In this document: in pieces, positions 28,379 through 37,940 of the stretch
How positions within the stretch are numbered: position 1 is the stretch's first letter
Layout: each line of letters opens with the position of its first letter
NCBI RefSeq assembly: GCF_002211365.1
Contig: NZ_LOKZ01000039.1
Location: 124,001 to 188,000 of the forward strand
DNA length: 64,000 nucleotides
Reading direction: 5' to 3'
Source: Rhizobium sp. R711
Lineage (GTDB): Bacteria; Pseudomonadota; Alphaproteobacteria; Rhizobiales; Rhizobiaceae
Translations under genes and position numbers: made by a program
Notes under the pieces: generated by a model
Seen by the model: only the letters and a program-made list of their open reading frames with translations
What the model was told of the DNA's origin: nothing
Databases searched by the model: none

Positions 28379-28914
28379 CGATTTCGAAAAAGTTATCTGA
28401 AGAGGCTATCATCCGGGCATGAGGATGTGATCGGCTTTCCGTCCAGATCCTCGTGCTTTCGTCCTAAACTTCGTCGTTCTCGATTCCCACGATAGAACAT
28501 CGCATGACAATCAAGTAAAAGAAGCTAAGCTGTTTCCACGCGGATTAAGGGCTCTAGGGCTCTGACGTTCGGGGGAATTCTGGTGTTGAGTATGGTCGCC
28601 GTGCTGTGCCCGTTGGGGAGTGGGGACAACGAGCAATTTCGCCGTCGCCAGCCAAAGTCTCCTCAATCCGTTCGTGCCTCACTTGAATGGCGTCATGTCA
28701 GACGGCGCCAACCGAGGGAAGACCGACATGGCGGGCAAGCCCCCTGCATGCGATCGCCACCACGACGACTGCCCGCGTCACCATGGCGCATCTCGTCGCC
28801 ATCAACACGACGATTCGGAATGAGGGCGATATTTCGCGTCGCGCCCCGGATCTTCGCCTGCCTGCGGTATCATAGCCAAGGGGATCAGTTCACGAACGAC
28901 GAAAGGCACAGCGC
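28379..28914. other. Divergent intergenic region between ureD and ureG
   Basis: No gene is supported; the frames at 28583-28984 and 28620-28823 show no family features. It must hold promoters in both directions. I searched by eye for a sigma-54 TGGCAC-N5-TTGC pattern and did not see one. Confidence 0.6.
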
Positions 28915-29529
28915 ATGTCTTCGAAAAACGGTCCGCTTCGCGTTGGGATTGGCGGCCCCGTCGGTTCCGGCAAGACGATGCTGACGGGGCAGCTCTGCAT
29001 GTCGATGCGTCGAGATTATTCCATCGCCGTCGTCACAAATGACATTTACACGAAGGAGGATGCCCTCATATTGGCGCGCCGGCAGGCCCTGTCGCAAGAT
29101 CGCATCATGGGCGTTGAGACCGGTGGATGTCCGCACACGGCGATCCGTGAGGATGCCTCGATCAATCTGCAGGCCATCGCCGAGATGAACCGGAGATTCC
29201 CGGACCTCGACATCGTCTTCATCGAGTCCGGTGGTGATAATCTCGCAGCCACCTTTTCGCCCGACCTTGCCGATTTGACCCTTTACGTCATCTCGGTGTG
29301 TCAGGGCGAGGAAATTCCCCGCAAGGGCGGTCCAGGCATTACGAAATCTGATTTCCTGATCATCAACAAGTGCGATCTAGCCCCTTATGTGAACGTTGAC
29401 CTGGAGGTCATGCGGAGCGATGCGGCCAAGATGCGAGGAACAAGGCCGTTCGCATTTACGGATCTTTCGCGCGGAAAGGGCCTGAGGGACGTCATTGACT
29501 TTATCGTTGAGAATGGCGGACTGACCTGA
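28915..29529 (+). CDS. ureG: Urease accessory GTPase UreG
   Basis: GTPase that drives nickel delivery to urease, 204 residues. P-loop GGPVGSGKT near residue 12, metal-binding CPH motif (GGCPHTAIR), switch FIESGGDNL, and NKCDLAPYV for guanine. Divergent from the other urease genes rather than following ureF. No His-rich N-terminal stretch that might replace UreE is present. Confidence 0.96.
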   Translation: MSSKNGPLRVGIGGPVGSGKTMLTGQLCMSMRRDYSIAVVTNDIYTKEDALILARRQALSQDRIMGVETGGCPHTAIREDASINLQAIAEMNRRFPDLDIVFIESGGDNLAATFSPDLADLTLYVISVCQGEEIPRKGGPGITKSDFLIINKCDLAPYVNVDLEVMRSDAAKMRGTRPFAFTDLSRGKGLRDVIDFIVENGGLT

Positions 29530-29785
29530 GCCTTCGCACGGTGGGTAAACTCCCGACTTCCCCGCCACCGATCACCGCCCGCTCGCGTTTGGCTGCGGAC
29601 GCTTTTCGCCGGACAAAATGCGGCGCAAGTCCCGTGGCCGATGGCCGGTCTGCTGTTCCAGCCCGTGACCAGGTCAAATTTGCAGCGTGGTGGTCCAACG
29701 AGTTTGGCAGGAACGTTTCCGACTGATGCGCGTTGATTCTCTCTATCCCGCGCGCGGAGGCGCGGGCTGCTCGAGGGAGGTTATG

Positions 29786-30223
29786 ATGAAAGTCAGCAAT
29801 TGCATGACCACAGATGTGCAGATCACCGATCCAGAGCACACATTGCGGGATGTCGCCTTAATGATGGGACGTCTGGATGCCGGCGTTCTGCCGGTGGGTG
29901 AGAATGACCGGCTGGTCGGCATGATCACCGATCGCGACATTGCCATTCGTGGCGTGGCAGAGGGCAAAGGCCCGGACGCGAAGGTCCGCGACGTCATGAG
30001 CACCGATGTCAAATACTGCTTCGACGACGAAGATGTCGAAGACGTCCTGCACAACATGGGCGATCTTCAGGTGCGGCGCTTGCCGGTGCTGAACCGCAGC
30101 AAGCGGCTGGTCGGCATCATCTCGCTCGGCGATCTTGCCATGAAGGGCGAGGCCATGGAAACTGGCAGAGCGCTGAATGGCATTTCGCAACGCGGCGGCG
30201 CACATTCTCAAACCGCCCACTGA
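29786..30223 (+). CDS. Tandem CBS-domain protein
   Basis: Protein of 145 residues with two CBS domains, roughly residues 8-60 and 72-125 (MITDRDIAIRGV and GIISLGDLAMKG are the typical ends). CBS pairs bind adenine nucleotides and sense energy state; this stand-alone form has no attached catalytic domain. GGAGG at 29776-29780 fits the ATG at 29786 better than the adjacent ATG at 29783. Confidence 0.85.
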   Translation: MKVSNCMTTDVQITDPEHTLRDVALMMGRLDAGVLPVGENDRLVGMITDRDIAIRGVAEGKGPDAKVRDVMSTDVKYCFDDEDVEDVLHNMGDLQVRRLPVLNRSKRLVGIISLGDLAMKGEAMETGRALNGISQRGGAHSQTAH

Positions 30224-30531
30224 CGGTAGGCGCAACGCCGCAGTGAAACTGGCAGCATGCTTCCTGCTTTGCTCGTCCGTTCGGGCTGCGTTCGGATCGA
30301 AGATCGAGACATGTTCGTGTCTGGCCGCAATCCACCTCAGCTCGGGCTGGAGAATTCGGCTCAATCAACAGGCGCACTGCAAGCTCGAGATCATATGGGC
30401 TACCCGTCGTCCCGCGGTGAAACACGCGGGACATGCGGGTAGCTGACCAGATGTGGGGAACCAAGACCGCAAACGCAGGTTTAACCTGAAGTCTCAAGAT
30501 CAAGGCGAAAAGAGCCCGGAGGAGAAGTCCG
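30224..30531 (+). other. Gap with a strong two-tier hairpin (30399-30443)
   Basis: No gene is seen. A structured element stands out: outer stem GCTACCCG / CGGGTAGC and inner stem TCCCGCG / CGCGGGA, separated by a small internal loop and capped by GTGAAACA. There is no T-run, so it is not a standard terminator. It lies about 90 bases before the next small gene. Confidence 0.5.
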
Positions 30532-30741
30532 ATGGTCAGCGAAGCAGAGCGGGACCCGCGTCACCATACGCAAAAGATGCAGATGCGCCTTCAGGAGATG
30601 ATCGATCATCTGCGCGGAGATATCCAGAAGGTCGAAGAGCCGCAGTTAAAGGCGATGTTTGAAACAGCAGCCGAAGTGCTGATCGGTCTCAAGAAGACCT
30701 TCAGCGACTATGAACAGAAAAACGAGACGGCCTGGCGATAG
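30532..30741 (+). CDS. Small conserved-looking protein of unknown function
   Basis: Not recognised. It has 69 residues, is soluble, highly charged and predicted helical (QMRLQEMIDHLRGDIQKVEE), with GGAGAAG about 6-12 bases before the ATG. Composition suggests a small coiled-coil or helical-bundle protein. Confidence 0.6.
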   Translation: MVSEAERDPRHHTQKMQMRLQEMIDHLRGDIQKVEEPQLKAMFETAAEVLIGLKKTFSDYEQKNETAWR

Positions 30742-30873
30742 TGCACCAATCGCGAGGACGCCGGCGTGAACGAGTTCTTCGTTCCCTTCGTCCAAACGAC
30801 CCCAGCGCCTGTCGGGCGCAGTCCCGTCGGCTCAAAATAGCACTTTTTCCCTGTTGGCGCTTGATTAAGCCGT

Positions 30874-31368
30874 CTAGCCTCGGGTCATCTCGACCATCGT
30901 CGGGCGAAAGCCCATGGAGGCAAACAGGCGCTGTGCGGCTTCGTTTCCGTATGCTGTAGACAGTACGATCCGTTCGGCGCCCCGTCTGTCCATGTCTGCA
31001 ACGACAGCGTCGAGCAGCAGTCTACCAACACCCTTGCACCGACGTGCTGGATCAACGAAGAGGTCGTGAATAACGCCTGCCGGGCCACGCAGAGACATGT
31101 AGTCGGCTCCCTCCAATGCCGCGTAGGCGTATCCAAGGATCGTGCTTTCATCTTGCGCCACAAGAACGATCGCATCGGGACGGTTCGATTCGCGTGCGAG
31201 GAAATGCGCGTAGCCTTGCGGCGTGTTCGTCGAGGCTGCGATAAAGCGGGCGGGGTCGATCTCGTGGTGGAGGGCGACCAGGAGTGCACCAAAATGGCCG
31301 AGAATGGCCGCATCCGACGAGGTCGCGGGGCGTATTCTTACGGTGGATTTTATTGATGCGGTTGTCAT
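30874..31368 (-). CDS. GNAT-family N-acetyltransferase
   Basis: Predicted acetyl-CoA-dependent acetyltransferase of 164 residues. The acetyl-CoA-binding motif A is visible as LFVDPARRCKGVGRLLLDAV (R/QxxGxG/A), and motif B as NEAAQRLFASMGFRP. The substrate cannot be predicted. Stand-alone gene. Confidence 0.85.
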   Translation of the reverse strand: MTTASIKSTVRIRPATSSDAAILGHFGALLVALHHEIDPARFIAASTNTPQGYAHFLARESNRPDAIVLVAQDESTILGYAYAALEGADYMSLRGPAGVIHDLFVDPARRCKGVGRLLLDAVVADMDRRGAERIVLSTAYGNEAAQRLFASMGFRPTMVEMTRG

Positions 31369-31458
31369 TGGTCTGTGAAGTCTATGCTATGTCCGGGGCC
31401 ACCGCTAGCCAGTTTGCGCATCAAGACGGGCGACCGAGCGGGCTCCTCGTCGCGATTT

Positions 31459-31749
31459 CTAGCGACGGCTCCAGGCTAGGAAAGGCCGGTAATGACGTTC
31501 TGCGATAAGCAAGGATCGGTCAGGCTGAATGACATAGATCTCCTCGACTTCGCGTCCCGTCTGATCCGTGAACGTGTGGGGAAACGAAGAACCGATCGGC
31601 GACTTCGTGAGCTTCGTACGCGGTTGACCATTGTAGGTTATGCTGCCGGGAATGGGCGCCAGACCGTCAGACGAATAGGAGCCTGAAACGACCATGCAGC
31701 TTGCGAGGAGCAATGCGCTCAGCGCCAATATTCCGATCTTCTCAAGCAT
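31459..31749 (-). CDS. Small lipoprotein of unknown function
   Basis: Protein of 96 residues with a lipoprotein signal (ILALSALLLASC, Cys about residue 17) followed by a short Ser/Gly linker and about 60 residues ending ERHYRPFLAWSRR. No family recognised. ATG 31749 is chosen over 31767 because GAAGG lies 6-10 bases upstream. Confidence 0.6.
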   Translation of the reverse strand: MLEKIGILALSALLLASCMVVSGSYSSDGLAPIPGSITYNGQPRTKLTKSPIGSSFPHTFTDQTGREVEEIYVIQPDRSLLIAERHYRPFLAWSRR

Positions 31750-31767
31750 CTCAACCTTCAGCCTCAT

Positions 31768-32093
31768 CCGCGAGCATGGATCGCGTCCGCGTTCCTCCGC
31801 GACGATTCCTTAGCAGATATTAGGCGTTCGCCATAGCCTTCACCGGCCTGTCGCAGGTTGCGCTCGCAACCCAGCGGCAATCGCGCTGGCCGTTGTCGGC
31901 CAGTTGAAGGCTCCGTCCTGGATCAATTCGGGTTTCGCGCTTCGACGCGCGTAACGTCGCTGATAGCTGTCGCTGATTGAGGCAAGTGCATGTCGCACTC
32001 CTTGTGGCATTCAATTTTGCCGACAGAACCTCTCCGAGGCCGCGCCGGCTGGCACGGCCTGCCAATGTTCGTTACTGACACCTTCGAGGGCTC
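31768..32093. other. Gap with only a 22-codon ORF
   Basis: No normal gene. On the minus strand AAGGAG is followed after 6 bases by ATG at about 32010 and a 22-codon frame (MHLPQSATAISDVTRVEARN...). This could be a tiny gene or chance; I see no further support. Confidence 0.4.
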
Positions 32094-32110
32094 GCCAACG
32101 ATGCGTTGGC
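32094..32110 (-). terminator. Hairpin after arcA
   Basis: Perfect 7-bp stem GCCAACG / CGTTGGC with an ATG loop, 13 bases beyond the arcA stop. It has no U-run on the minus strand, so it is weak as an intrinsic terminator. Confidence 0.4.
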
Positions 32111-32123
32111 AAACCCCCGGTCG

Positions 32124-33380
32124 TCAATAATCGACGGGGTCTCTGATAATGGGGCATGTCATGCAATGGCCGCCACCACGTCCGCGACCAAGTTCCGCGC
32201 CGGTAATGGTGATGACCTCGATGCCTTCCTTTCGAAGCAAGGTGTTCGTATATGTGTTGCGGTCATAGGCAAAGACGACGCCTGGTGCGGCGCAAACGAG
32301 ATTGGCGCCGCTGTCCCACTGGGTACGTTCACGCACATAGTCGTTGCCGCCAGTTTCGACGACCCGCAGCTTTTTAAGACCGAGAGCGTCACGGACCGTT
32401 TCGACGAAGCTGCCCTTGTCCTTGTGCAGTTCGACACCCCCCTTCCCGTTTGGTCGGTAGGAAAAGGCATCGATGCCATCGACAATATCTGGATAAAGCA
32501 GCACGCAGTCTCTGTCTGCGAACGTAAATACCGTATCGAGATGCATGGCGGCGCGCAGCTTTGGCATGGCCGCGACGATCACGCGCTCGGCCGCTCCCTT
32601 GTCGAACAGCGCCGCCGCGACCTGGCTGATCGCCTGGCGCGACGTGCGCTCACTCATTCCGATCAGGACATTGCCTTTGCCGATGGGCATGACATCGCCA
32701 CCTTCGAGAGTGGCAAGACCCCAGTCCTTGGTCGGATCACCCCACCAGACGTTGACCCTGCCTGCGAAATCTGGATGAAACCTGTAGATTGCGGCGGCGA
32801 GGATGGTTTCTTCGTGGCGCGCGGGCCAGTAGAGCGCGTTCAGTGTAACGCCGCCGTAGATCCAGCAGGTCGTGTCACGCGTGTAGAGCGTGTTCGGGAG
32901 CGGCGGCAGCAGGTATTCGTTGACACCGGCTGCATCGCGAATGAGTTCCAGCTGCTCGCCTCCGATTGCCTCGGGGAACTCGTAGGTCGACAAACCGCCG
33001 ATGAGCGTCTCGGCGAGATCACGGTCAGACAGACCCTCGAGATAGGATCGCACCTCTTCGAGCAGGCCGAGGCCGATCTGGTTGGGGGTCACCTGATGGT
33101 CGAGTATCCACGTCTTGGCTTCGGGCACGGCAACCGTCTGGGTCAGCAGATTGTGCATTTCCACGACCTCGATGCCACGGTCTCGCATCTTGTGCATGAA
33201 GTCGAAGTGGTCGCGCTTGGCATTGTCGACCCAAAGGACATCGTCAAATAGCAATGCATCGCAATTGCTCGGTGTCAGCCGCTGGTGGGCACGCCCAGGA
33301 GCGCACACCAAAACCTTGCGCAACTGCCCGACTTCGGAATGGACGCCAAGTGCCTGAGGGGTGGAACTTGCAGAAGACAT
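32124..33380 (-). CDS. arcA: Arginine deiminase
   Basis: Hydrolyses arginine to citrulline and ammonia; 418 residues, the family length. Guanidine-binding and catalytic elements are visible: [32 protein letters not shown]-like block ([16 protein letters not shown]), and the nucleophilic Cys in [10 protein letters not shown] near the C-terminus. It follows two ArcD-like antiporters on the same strand, so uptake and breakdown are probably co-expressed. Ornithine carbamoyltransferase and carbamate kinase genes are not in the window. Confidence 0.95.
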   Translation of the reverse strand: MSSASSTPQALGVHSEVGQLRKVLVCAPGRAHQRLTPSNCDALLFDDVLWVDNAKRDHFDFMHKMRDRGIEVVEMHNLLTQTVAVPEAKTWILDHQVTPNQIGLGLLEEVRSYLEGLSDRDLAETLIGGLSTYEFPEAIGGEQLELIRDAAGVNEYLLPPLPNTLYTRDTTCWIYGGVTLNALYWPARHEETILAAAIYRFHPDFAGRVNVWWGDPTKDWGLATLEGGDVMPIGKGNVLIGMSERTSRQAISQVAAALFDKGAAERVIVAAMPKLRAAMHLDTVFTFADRDCVLLYPDIVDGIDAFSYRPNGKGGVELHKDKGSFVETVRDALGLKKLRVVETGGNDYVRERTQWDSGANLVCAAPGVVFAYDRNTYTNTLLRKEGIEVITITGAELGRGRGGGHCMTCPIIRDPVDY

Positions 33381-33395
33381 GCGCTTTCCTCCTTT

Positions 33396-34826
33396 TCAGA
33401 TTGTCATATATCCCGTAGCCAAAGCAATGATCGCGACCATGCAGCCGATAACGGCTGCGGCGAAGATTACCCAGTCTGCGGCCGTGTTGAAGATCTGCTT
33501 GCGCTGCTCCCGCCGCGCCCAGAAATAGAGAACTGTTCCGGGTGCATAGAGAAGAGCCGACAATAGGACGAACTTCATGCCACCTGCGACGATCATGAAG
33601 ATCGTGTAGATGGCGGCAATACTCGCGATGATCAGATCGCGGTTGCGTTCCTCCGGCTTCTGGTCATAGGTCAGTCCGCGCTTTGCCAGCAGGAAACCGA
33701 ATGCCGCAACAAAGAGATACGGGATCAACGACATGGCGCTGGTCAGGTTTAGCATCAGCGCGAAAGCGTCCCGGGACCAGTAGGTGCTGATGACGAAGAG
33801 CTGGACGATGCCATTGGTCAGCCAAAGGGCTGCGGCTGGAACTTTGTTTTGGTTTTCCGTACCAAACAGGCGGGGCATGTCGTTAGTGCGGGCGGCGATG
33901 TAAAGCACTTCCGCGCACACCAGCGACCAGGCGAGATAAGCACCCAGCACCGAAATAACTACGCCCATGCTGATGAAGACCGCACCCCAGGGGCCGACGA
34001 CGGCGGCAAGCACGCCCGCCATCGACGGCTGGCTCATGGCCGCGATCTCGGGGCGCTCAAGGACCGCATAGGGTAGCAACGTGACGAGGACCATCAGGGC
34101 GCTCACACCGACGAAACCCATGATCGTGGCCGTGCCGACATCGGCGCGCGTGCGCGCATAGCGTGAATAGTTGCTGGCGCCCTCGATGCCGATGAAGACG
34201 AACACGGTTGCCAGCATCGTGGCTCGCACCTGCTCAAGCAGGGAAGCTTCGGGCATGCCCACGCCACCCCAAAAGTTCATCCGGAAAAGATCAAGCTTGA
34301 AAAAGACGAAGAGGATGATGATGAAGGCGATGATGGGTACGACCTTTGCGACCGTCACGACGGTGTTGATGAGGGCCGCCTGCTGAATGCCTTTCAAGAT
34401 CATGAAGTGGAACAGCCAGATGCCAATCGATGCGACGACGATTGCGACCACCGTGTTGCCGTCGCCGAAAACCGGGAAGAAGCCACCGAGCGTTGACTTG
34501 ATAAGGACCCAGTAAGAGACGTTGCCGATGCAACTGCCGATCCAGTAGCCAAAGGCCGACAGGAAGCCCGGATAATCACCGAAGCCTTCCTTGGCGTATG
34601 CATAAACACCTGCATCAAGATCGGGCTTGCGTTCGGCAAGTGCCTGAAAAACACGCGCCAACATGTACATGCCACCACCGGCAATGCACCAGGCGATGAT
34701 CGCCCCAAATGGACCGGTTGCGATACCAAAAGTACGTGGCAAAGAGAAAATTCCGGCTCCTACCATGGAGCCGACCACCATTGCAGTGAGCGAAAATAAT
34801 GAGAACTTCTGCTGCGAGTCTGCCAT
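33396..34826 (-). CDS. arcD: Arginine/ornithine antiporter ArcD-like (copy nearest arcA)
   Basis: APC-family transporter of 476 residues with about 12 helices. The first helix has the conserved MVVGSMVGAGIFSLP, and helix 6 region VFIGIEGASNYSRYARTR. Such proteins exchange arginine for ornithine or citrulline across the inner membrane. It ends 15 bases before arcA. It closely resembles the copy upstream of it. Confidence 0.88.
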   Translation of the reverse strand: MADSQQKFSLFSLTAMVVGSMVGAGIFSLPRTFGIATGPFGAIIAWCIAGGGMYMLARVFQALAERKPDLDAGVYAYAKEGFGDYPGFLSAFGYWIGSCIGNVSYWVLIKSTLGGFFPVFGDGNTVVAIVVASIGIWLFHFMILKGIQQAALINTVVTVAKVVPIIAFIIILFVFFKLDLFRMNFWGGVGMPEASLLEQVRATMLATVFVFIGIEGASNYSRYARTRADVGTATIMGFVGVSALMVLVTLLPYAVLERPEIAAMSQPSMAGVLAAVVGPWGAVFISMGVVISVLGAYLAWSLVCAEVLYIAARTNDMPRLFGTENQNKVPAAALWLTNGIVQLFVISTYWSRDAFALMLNLTSAMSLIPYLFVAAFGFLLAKRGLTYDQKPEERNRDLIIASIAAIYTIFMIVAGGMKFVLLSALLYAPGTVLYFWARREQRKQIFNTAADWVIFAAAVIGCMVAIIALATGYMTI

Positions 34827-34932
34827 TTGAGAAAACCTCTCAGTTCAAGCATTGTCTCTGTTCAGCTGTCAGTTTGATAAGGCTTTTGCATTCGCGAACG
34901 GGCGTGATTTTGCCCTTATGAGTTGTTTCAGG

Positions 34933-36360
34933 CTATATGCTAATTGCGCCGTTTGCAATTTCGAATATAGCCGCAACTGCACTCACAAATAGCAGGGCGA
35001 AAGCGGCCTTTTCCCAACGGTTAAAGACTTCTTTGCGTTGCTCCCTTCTCGCCAAGAAAAACAGAACCGTTCCAGGACAATAGAGAAGAGTTGTGAGAAG
35101 CAAATGCTTGGCGCCAGCGGCATATATCAGGCCCCCCGTATAGATCAGCGCCAGCAAAGATTGCATGAATTCTGTTCGACTGGGGCTTCGGCTCGTTTCC
35201 TTCATACGCCAGCAGAGTTTGACGCCGTAGGCCGCGACAAAAAAATACGGGATCAGGATCATCGAGCTCGTCATCGCCACCGCCAATGCGAAGGCGTATT
35301 GGGTAAAGAGCGTAATGAGAAGAAATAGCTGAACCAGAATATTCGTCAGCCAAAGCGCGTTAGCAGGTACTCCCCTTCTATTTTCCCTCGATAGAAATCG
35401 AGGCATCGTCTCATATTTCGACGCGGAGTACAAAATCTCTGCAGCAAGAAGGACCCAGGCGAGATATGCACCAGCCACCGAGATGATCAATCCCGCACTG
35501 ACGAACACGGCGCCCCAGGGGCCAACCGCCGCCGCAAGGACACCCGCCATGGACGGATTGCGAAGCCGGGCAAGCTCGCCGGGCAAGAGTATGCCGTACG
35601 ACAGCAGTGTTACAGCAAGCATCAAACCTAAGACGATCAGAAATCCGCCTACCGTGGCGACCCCGACGTCCGAGCGGTTCTTTGCATATCGCGAATAGAC
35701 GCTCGCGCCCTCGATGCCAACGAAGACGAATACGGTGACCAGCATCGTGCTGCGGACCTGATTAGCGATTTCAGTGAAAGTGTGATTTCCACTTCCCCAG
35801 AATCCGCTACTGAAGATCTCCCATTTGAAGGCGATGAGCACCAACAAAATGAAAACCATGATCGGAATGAGCTTTGCGGCTGTTACGACAGCGTTCAACG
35901 CGGCGGCCTGGCGAATGCCCTGAAGAATGAGCCAGTGCATGGCCCAGAGCAAACAAGAAGAGGTCGCGACCGCAATGACCGTATTCCCGTCTCCGAAAAC
36001 TGGAAAGAACAAGCCAAGGGTCGATTTTATGAGCACAAAATAGGAGACGTTCCCGAGAAGGGCAGCACTCCAGTATCCGAGCGCCGACAAGAAACCGGCG
36101 TAGTTGCCAAATCCCTCCTTGGCGTAGGCATATATACCCGCGTCAAGGTCAGGTCGCCGTTCCGATAGGGTCTGGAACACGAAAGCAACCATCAGCATTC
36201 CGACACCGGCAATTGTCCAGGCAATCACTGCACCCAGTGGTCCAGTCGCCTGGCCGAAGGCTTGAGGCAGGGAAAAAATCCCCGCCCCAACCATGGAGCC
36301 GACCACGATTCCCATCAGTGTCCAGGCGGCAAACTTCGTCTGTTGAGAGGAAGCGGACAT
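34933..36360 (-). CDS. arcD: Arginine/ornithine antiporter ArcD-like (second copy)
   Basis: APC-family transporter of 475 residues; MGIVVGSMVGAGIFSLPQ and VFVGIEGASVYSRYAKNR match the neighbouring copy closely, so the pair is a tandem duplication or two related antiporters. ATG 36360 is chosen over an upstream in-frame start at 36402 because GGAG lies 6 bases before it. It leads the arcD-arcD-arcA unit. Its third position is visibly more AT-rich in places than the neighbouring copy. Confidence 0.86.
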   Translation of the reverse strand: MSASSQQTKFAAWTLMGIVVGSMVGAGIFSLPQAFGQATGPLGAVIAWTIAGVGMLMVAFVFQTLSERRPDLDAGIYAYAKEGFGNYAGFLSALGYWSAALLGNVSYFVLIKSTLGLFFPVFGDGNTVIAVATSSCLLWAMHWLILQGIRQAAALNAVVTAAKLIPIMVFILLVLIAFKWEIFSSGFWGSGNHTFTEIANQVRSTMLVTVFVFVGIEGASVYSRYAKNRSDVGVATVGGFLIVLGLMLAVTLLSYGILLPGELARLRNPSMAGVLAAAVGPWGAVFVSAGLIISVAGAYLAWVLLAAEILYSASKYETMPRFLSRENRRGVPANALWLTNILVQLFLLITLFTQYAFALAVAMTSSMILIPYFFVAAYGVKLCWRMKETSRSPSRTEFMQSLLALIYTGGLIYAAGAKHLLLTTLLYCPGTVLFFLARREQRKEVFNRWEKAAFALLFVSAVAAIFEIANGAISI

Positions 36361-36922
36361 CTTTGCTCCAATGAAAGAACACAAGGGGCAGAACACCGCC
36401 ATTTGCCGGCTTTTCCTTGGGTTCGGTTATGTTTTGACCGGCGTTGGAGCCGATCGGCTAAACCTTTTGCTTTCGATGGACAGGTGTTTTTCGTCCTTCG
36501 GTTCTCGAACCATGCTCCAATGCGTGACCCTGATGCCTGTGGCTTCGGTCACAAAATGGCGTTCGGCTCCCGGTTTCCCATTCTCCTGAAAGAGCGCAGC
36601 CCAGTCCTGCCGGGCTCGCTAAGCCGATTTATTCATCTGCCACAGAACCACCGGAGCTCTATTTCTGCGTGCATGAGTATTGCGCAGTACAAGAAAAAAT
36701 CAAACTCGTTGTCAACATCTTCGACAATCGGGAAACCGGTGTTGCAGCACCATTTCAACCTATTGCCGCCGGAGGGCGTTGCCCGTTCCGATTGGTTCCT
36801 TGCGAGCTCACGGCGGGATCGACAAGGATACCGTGTTAGTGGTACTCAAATGCTAACCACCAATAGTGCTTTCGTTTTAACGAAACTGACCTGCGAGCAA
36901 GCCGTTTTCCGGGACGAGACGA
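36361..36922. other. Divergent intergenic region upstream of arcD
   Basis: No gene supported. Must hold the arcD promoter (minus) and that of the YqhA-like gene (plus). I looked for an FNR/FixK box (TTGAT-N4-ATCAA), expected for a fermentative arginine pathway, and did not find one. Confidence 0.55.
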
Positions 36923-37450
36923 ATGATCGCTGTGCTATTGAGTTTGCGTTACGTCATGGCATTGGCATCCGTCGGTGTCATTGCCGCGTCTTTCTTGATG
37001 TTCTGGGAAGGTCTCCTCACCATCTGGGACGCGTTTGCCTACATCCGAACTGATCCGGACCAAGCCGTTATTACCGCGGTGCTGCAGGGTACAGACAAGC
37101 TGCTGTTCGGCATCGTGCTGGTGATTTTCGGCTGCGCGATTACCGTAGGATTCGTCATTGACCGGTCTTCGCCCTGGCGAAAGAAATTGCCGGAATGGAT
37201 GGTGATCGAAGATATCGCCGAGCTGAAGAACCTCTTCTTCCAGATGATTATTCTCTATCTCGTCGTTCACTTCGTCACACTGGTTGCCGAGACTGCCGAT
37301 GCCATGCCCCAATGGAACGCTCTGGTTTTGCCCGCCGCTATTTTGCTGTTGGCCGCTGCAATGAAGATCATCGCGACCGTTTCCACCCACACGCCTCCCG
37401 CTGAGGTTAGGACAGATGCGACAAGCGATGATGGGACCTCTGGCACTTAA
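36923..37450 (+). CDS. YqhA-like (UPF0114) membrane protein
   Basis: Protein of 175 residues resembling the UPF0114/YqhA family, with helices at about 5-30, 55-78, 102-125 and 130-152. Features DKLLFGIVLVIFGCAITVGF and LPEWMVIEDIAELKN are typical. Molecular function unknown. Confidence 0.75.
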   Translation: MIAVLLSLRYVMALASVGVIAASFLMFWEGLLTIWDAFAYIRTDPDQAVITAVLQGTDKLLFGIVLVIFGCAITVGFVIDRSSPWRKKLPEWMVIEDIAELKNLFFQMIILYLVVHFVTLVAETADAMPQWNALVLPAAILLLAAAMKIIATVSTHTPPAEVRTDATSDDGTSGT

Positions 37451-37576
37451 GGCGCTTCATTCCTTCCTCCGACAGTGTCGTTGTCGCCGCTCAAGGCCTG
37501 CAGACACCGGTTTAAATTACACATTGACCTCCCGACAATAATAGAACAAAATGAGAACATTCCCATGGAGGTTCTG

Positions 37577-37744
37577 ATGACCCGTACAGATCAAGTCATT
37601 GCAAATGCGCTGGCAGTCGTTGCAGCCAGCCGCGCAGAACGAGAGCGGGACGCTGAGCGTCGCAAACGTGTTTTTGGCAAGATCGAGATAGGGCGGCCAC
37701 TGCCTGTCCTTAAAGGTCAGCAACTCAGCCTGGATCTGCACTAA
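37577..37744 (+). CDS. Small ORF 1 of a coupled three-gene cassette
   Basis: Protein of 55 residues, MTRTDQVIANALAVVAASRA..., rich in Ala/Arg/Glu, predicted helical. ATG 37577 is preferred because GGAGG (37567-37571) lies 5 bases before it; the frame opens further upstream. Function unknown. The stop overlaps the next start as TAATG. Confidence 0.55.
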   Translation: MTRTDQVIANALAVVAASRAERERDAERRKRVFGKIEIGRPLPVLKGQQLSLDLH

Positions 37745-37938
37745 TGTTGCCGATGACGAAGGAAGACGTCGATTTCGAAGTGCAAGCGGCGCTCGCTTGG
37801 CACGACGACGACGTAAAGGCGACCATTGCCACGCTTCTGGAAGATATCAGGCATTTGCGCCACCAGCTTGCCTTGGCTGAGAGTGCGATGAGCCGCGGCA
37901 TGACGCGCGGCTGGAAGCCGGCCTTTGAACGGAATTGA
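37744..37938 (+). CDS. Small ORF 2 of the coupled cassette
   Basis: Protein of 64 residues, acidic N-terminal half and helical (ATIATLLEDIRHLRHQLALA), no recognised family. Starts at the TAATG overlap with the gene before, so translation is probably coupled. Ends 2 bases before the next ATG. Confidence 0.55.
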   Translation: MLPMTKEDVDFEVQAALAWHDDDVKATIATLLEDIRHLRHQLALAESAMSRGMTRGWKPAFERN

Positions 37939-37940
37939 AC

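Noticed and set aside
28379-28914. Possible sigma-54 promoter for nitrogen control of the urease genes
   Set aside because: No GG-N10-GC core with surrounding consensus was seen by eye.
32106-33251. 381-codon open frame on the plus strand opposite arcA
   Set aside because: Antisense shadow of a clear arginine deiminase gene.
36361-36922. Possible FNR/FixK box for the arginine deiminase unit
   Set aside because: Only TTGAT-like half sites were found; no full palindrome.
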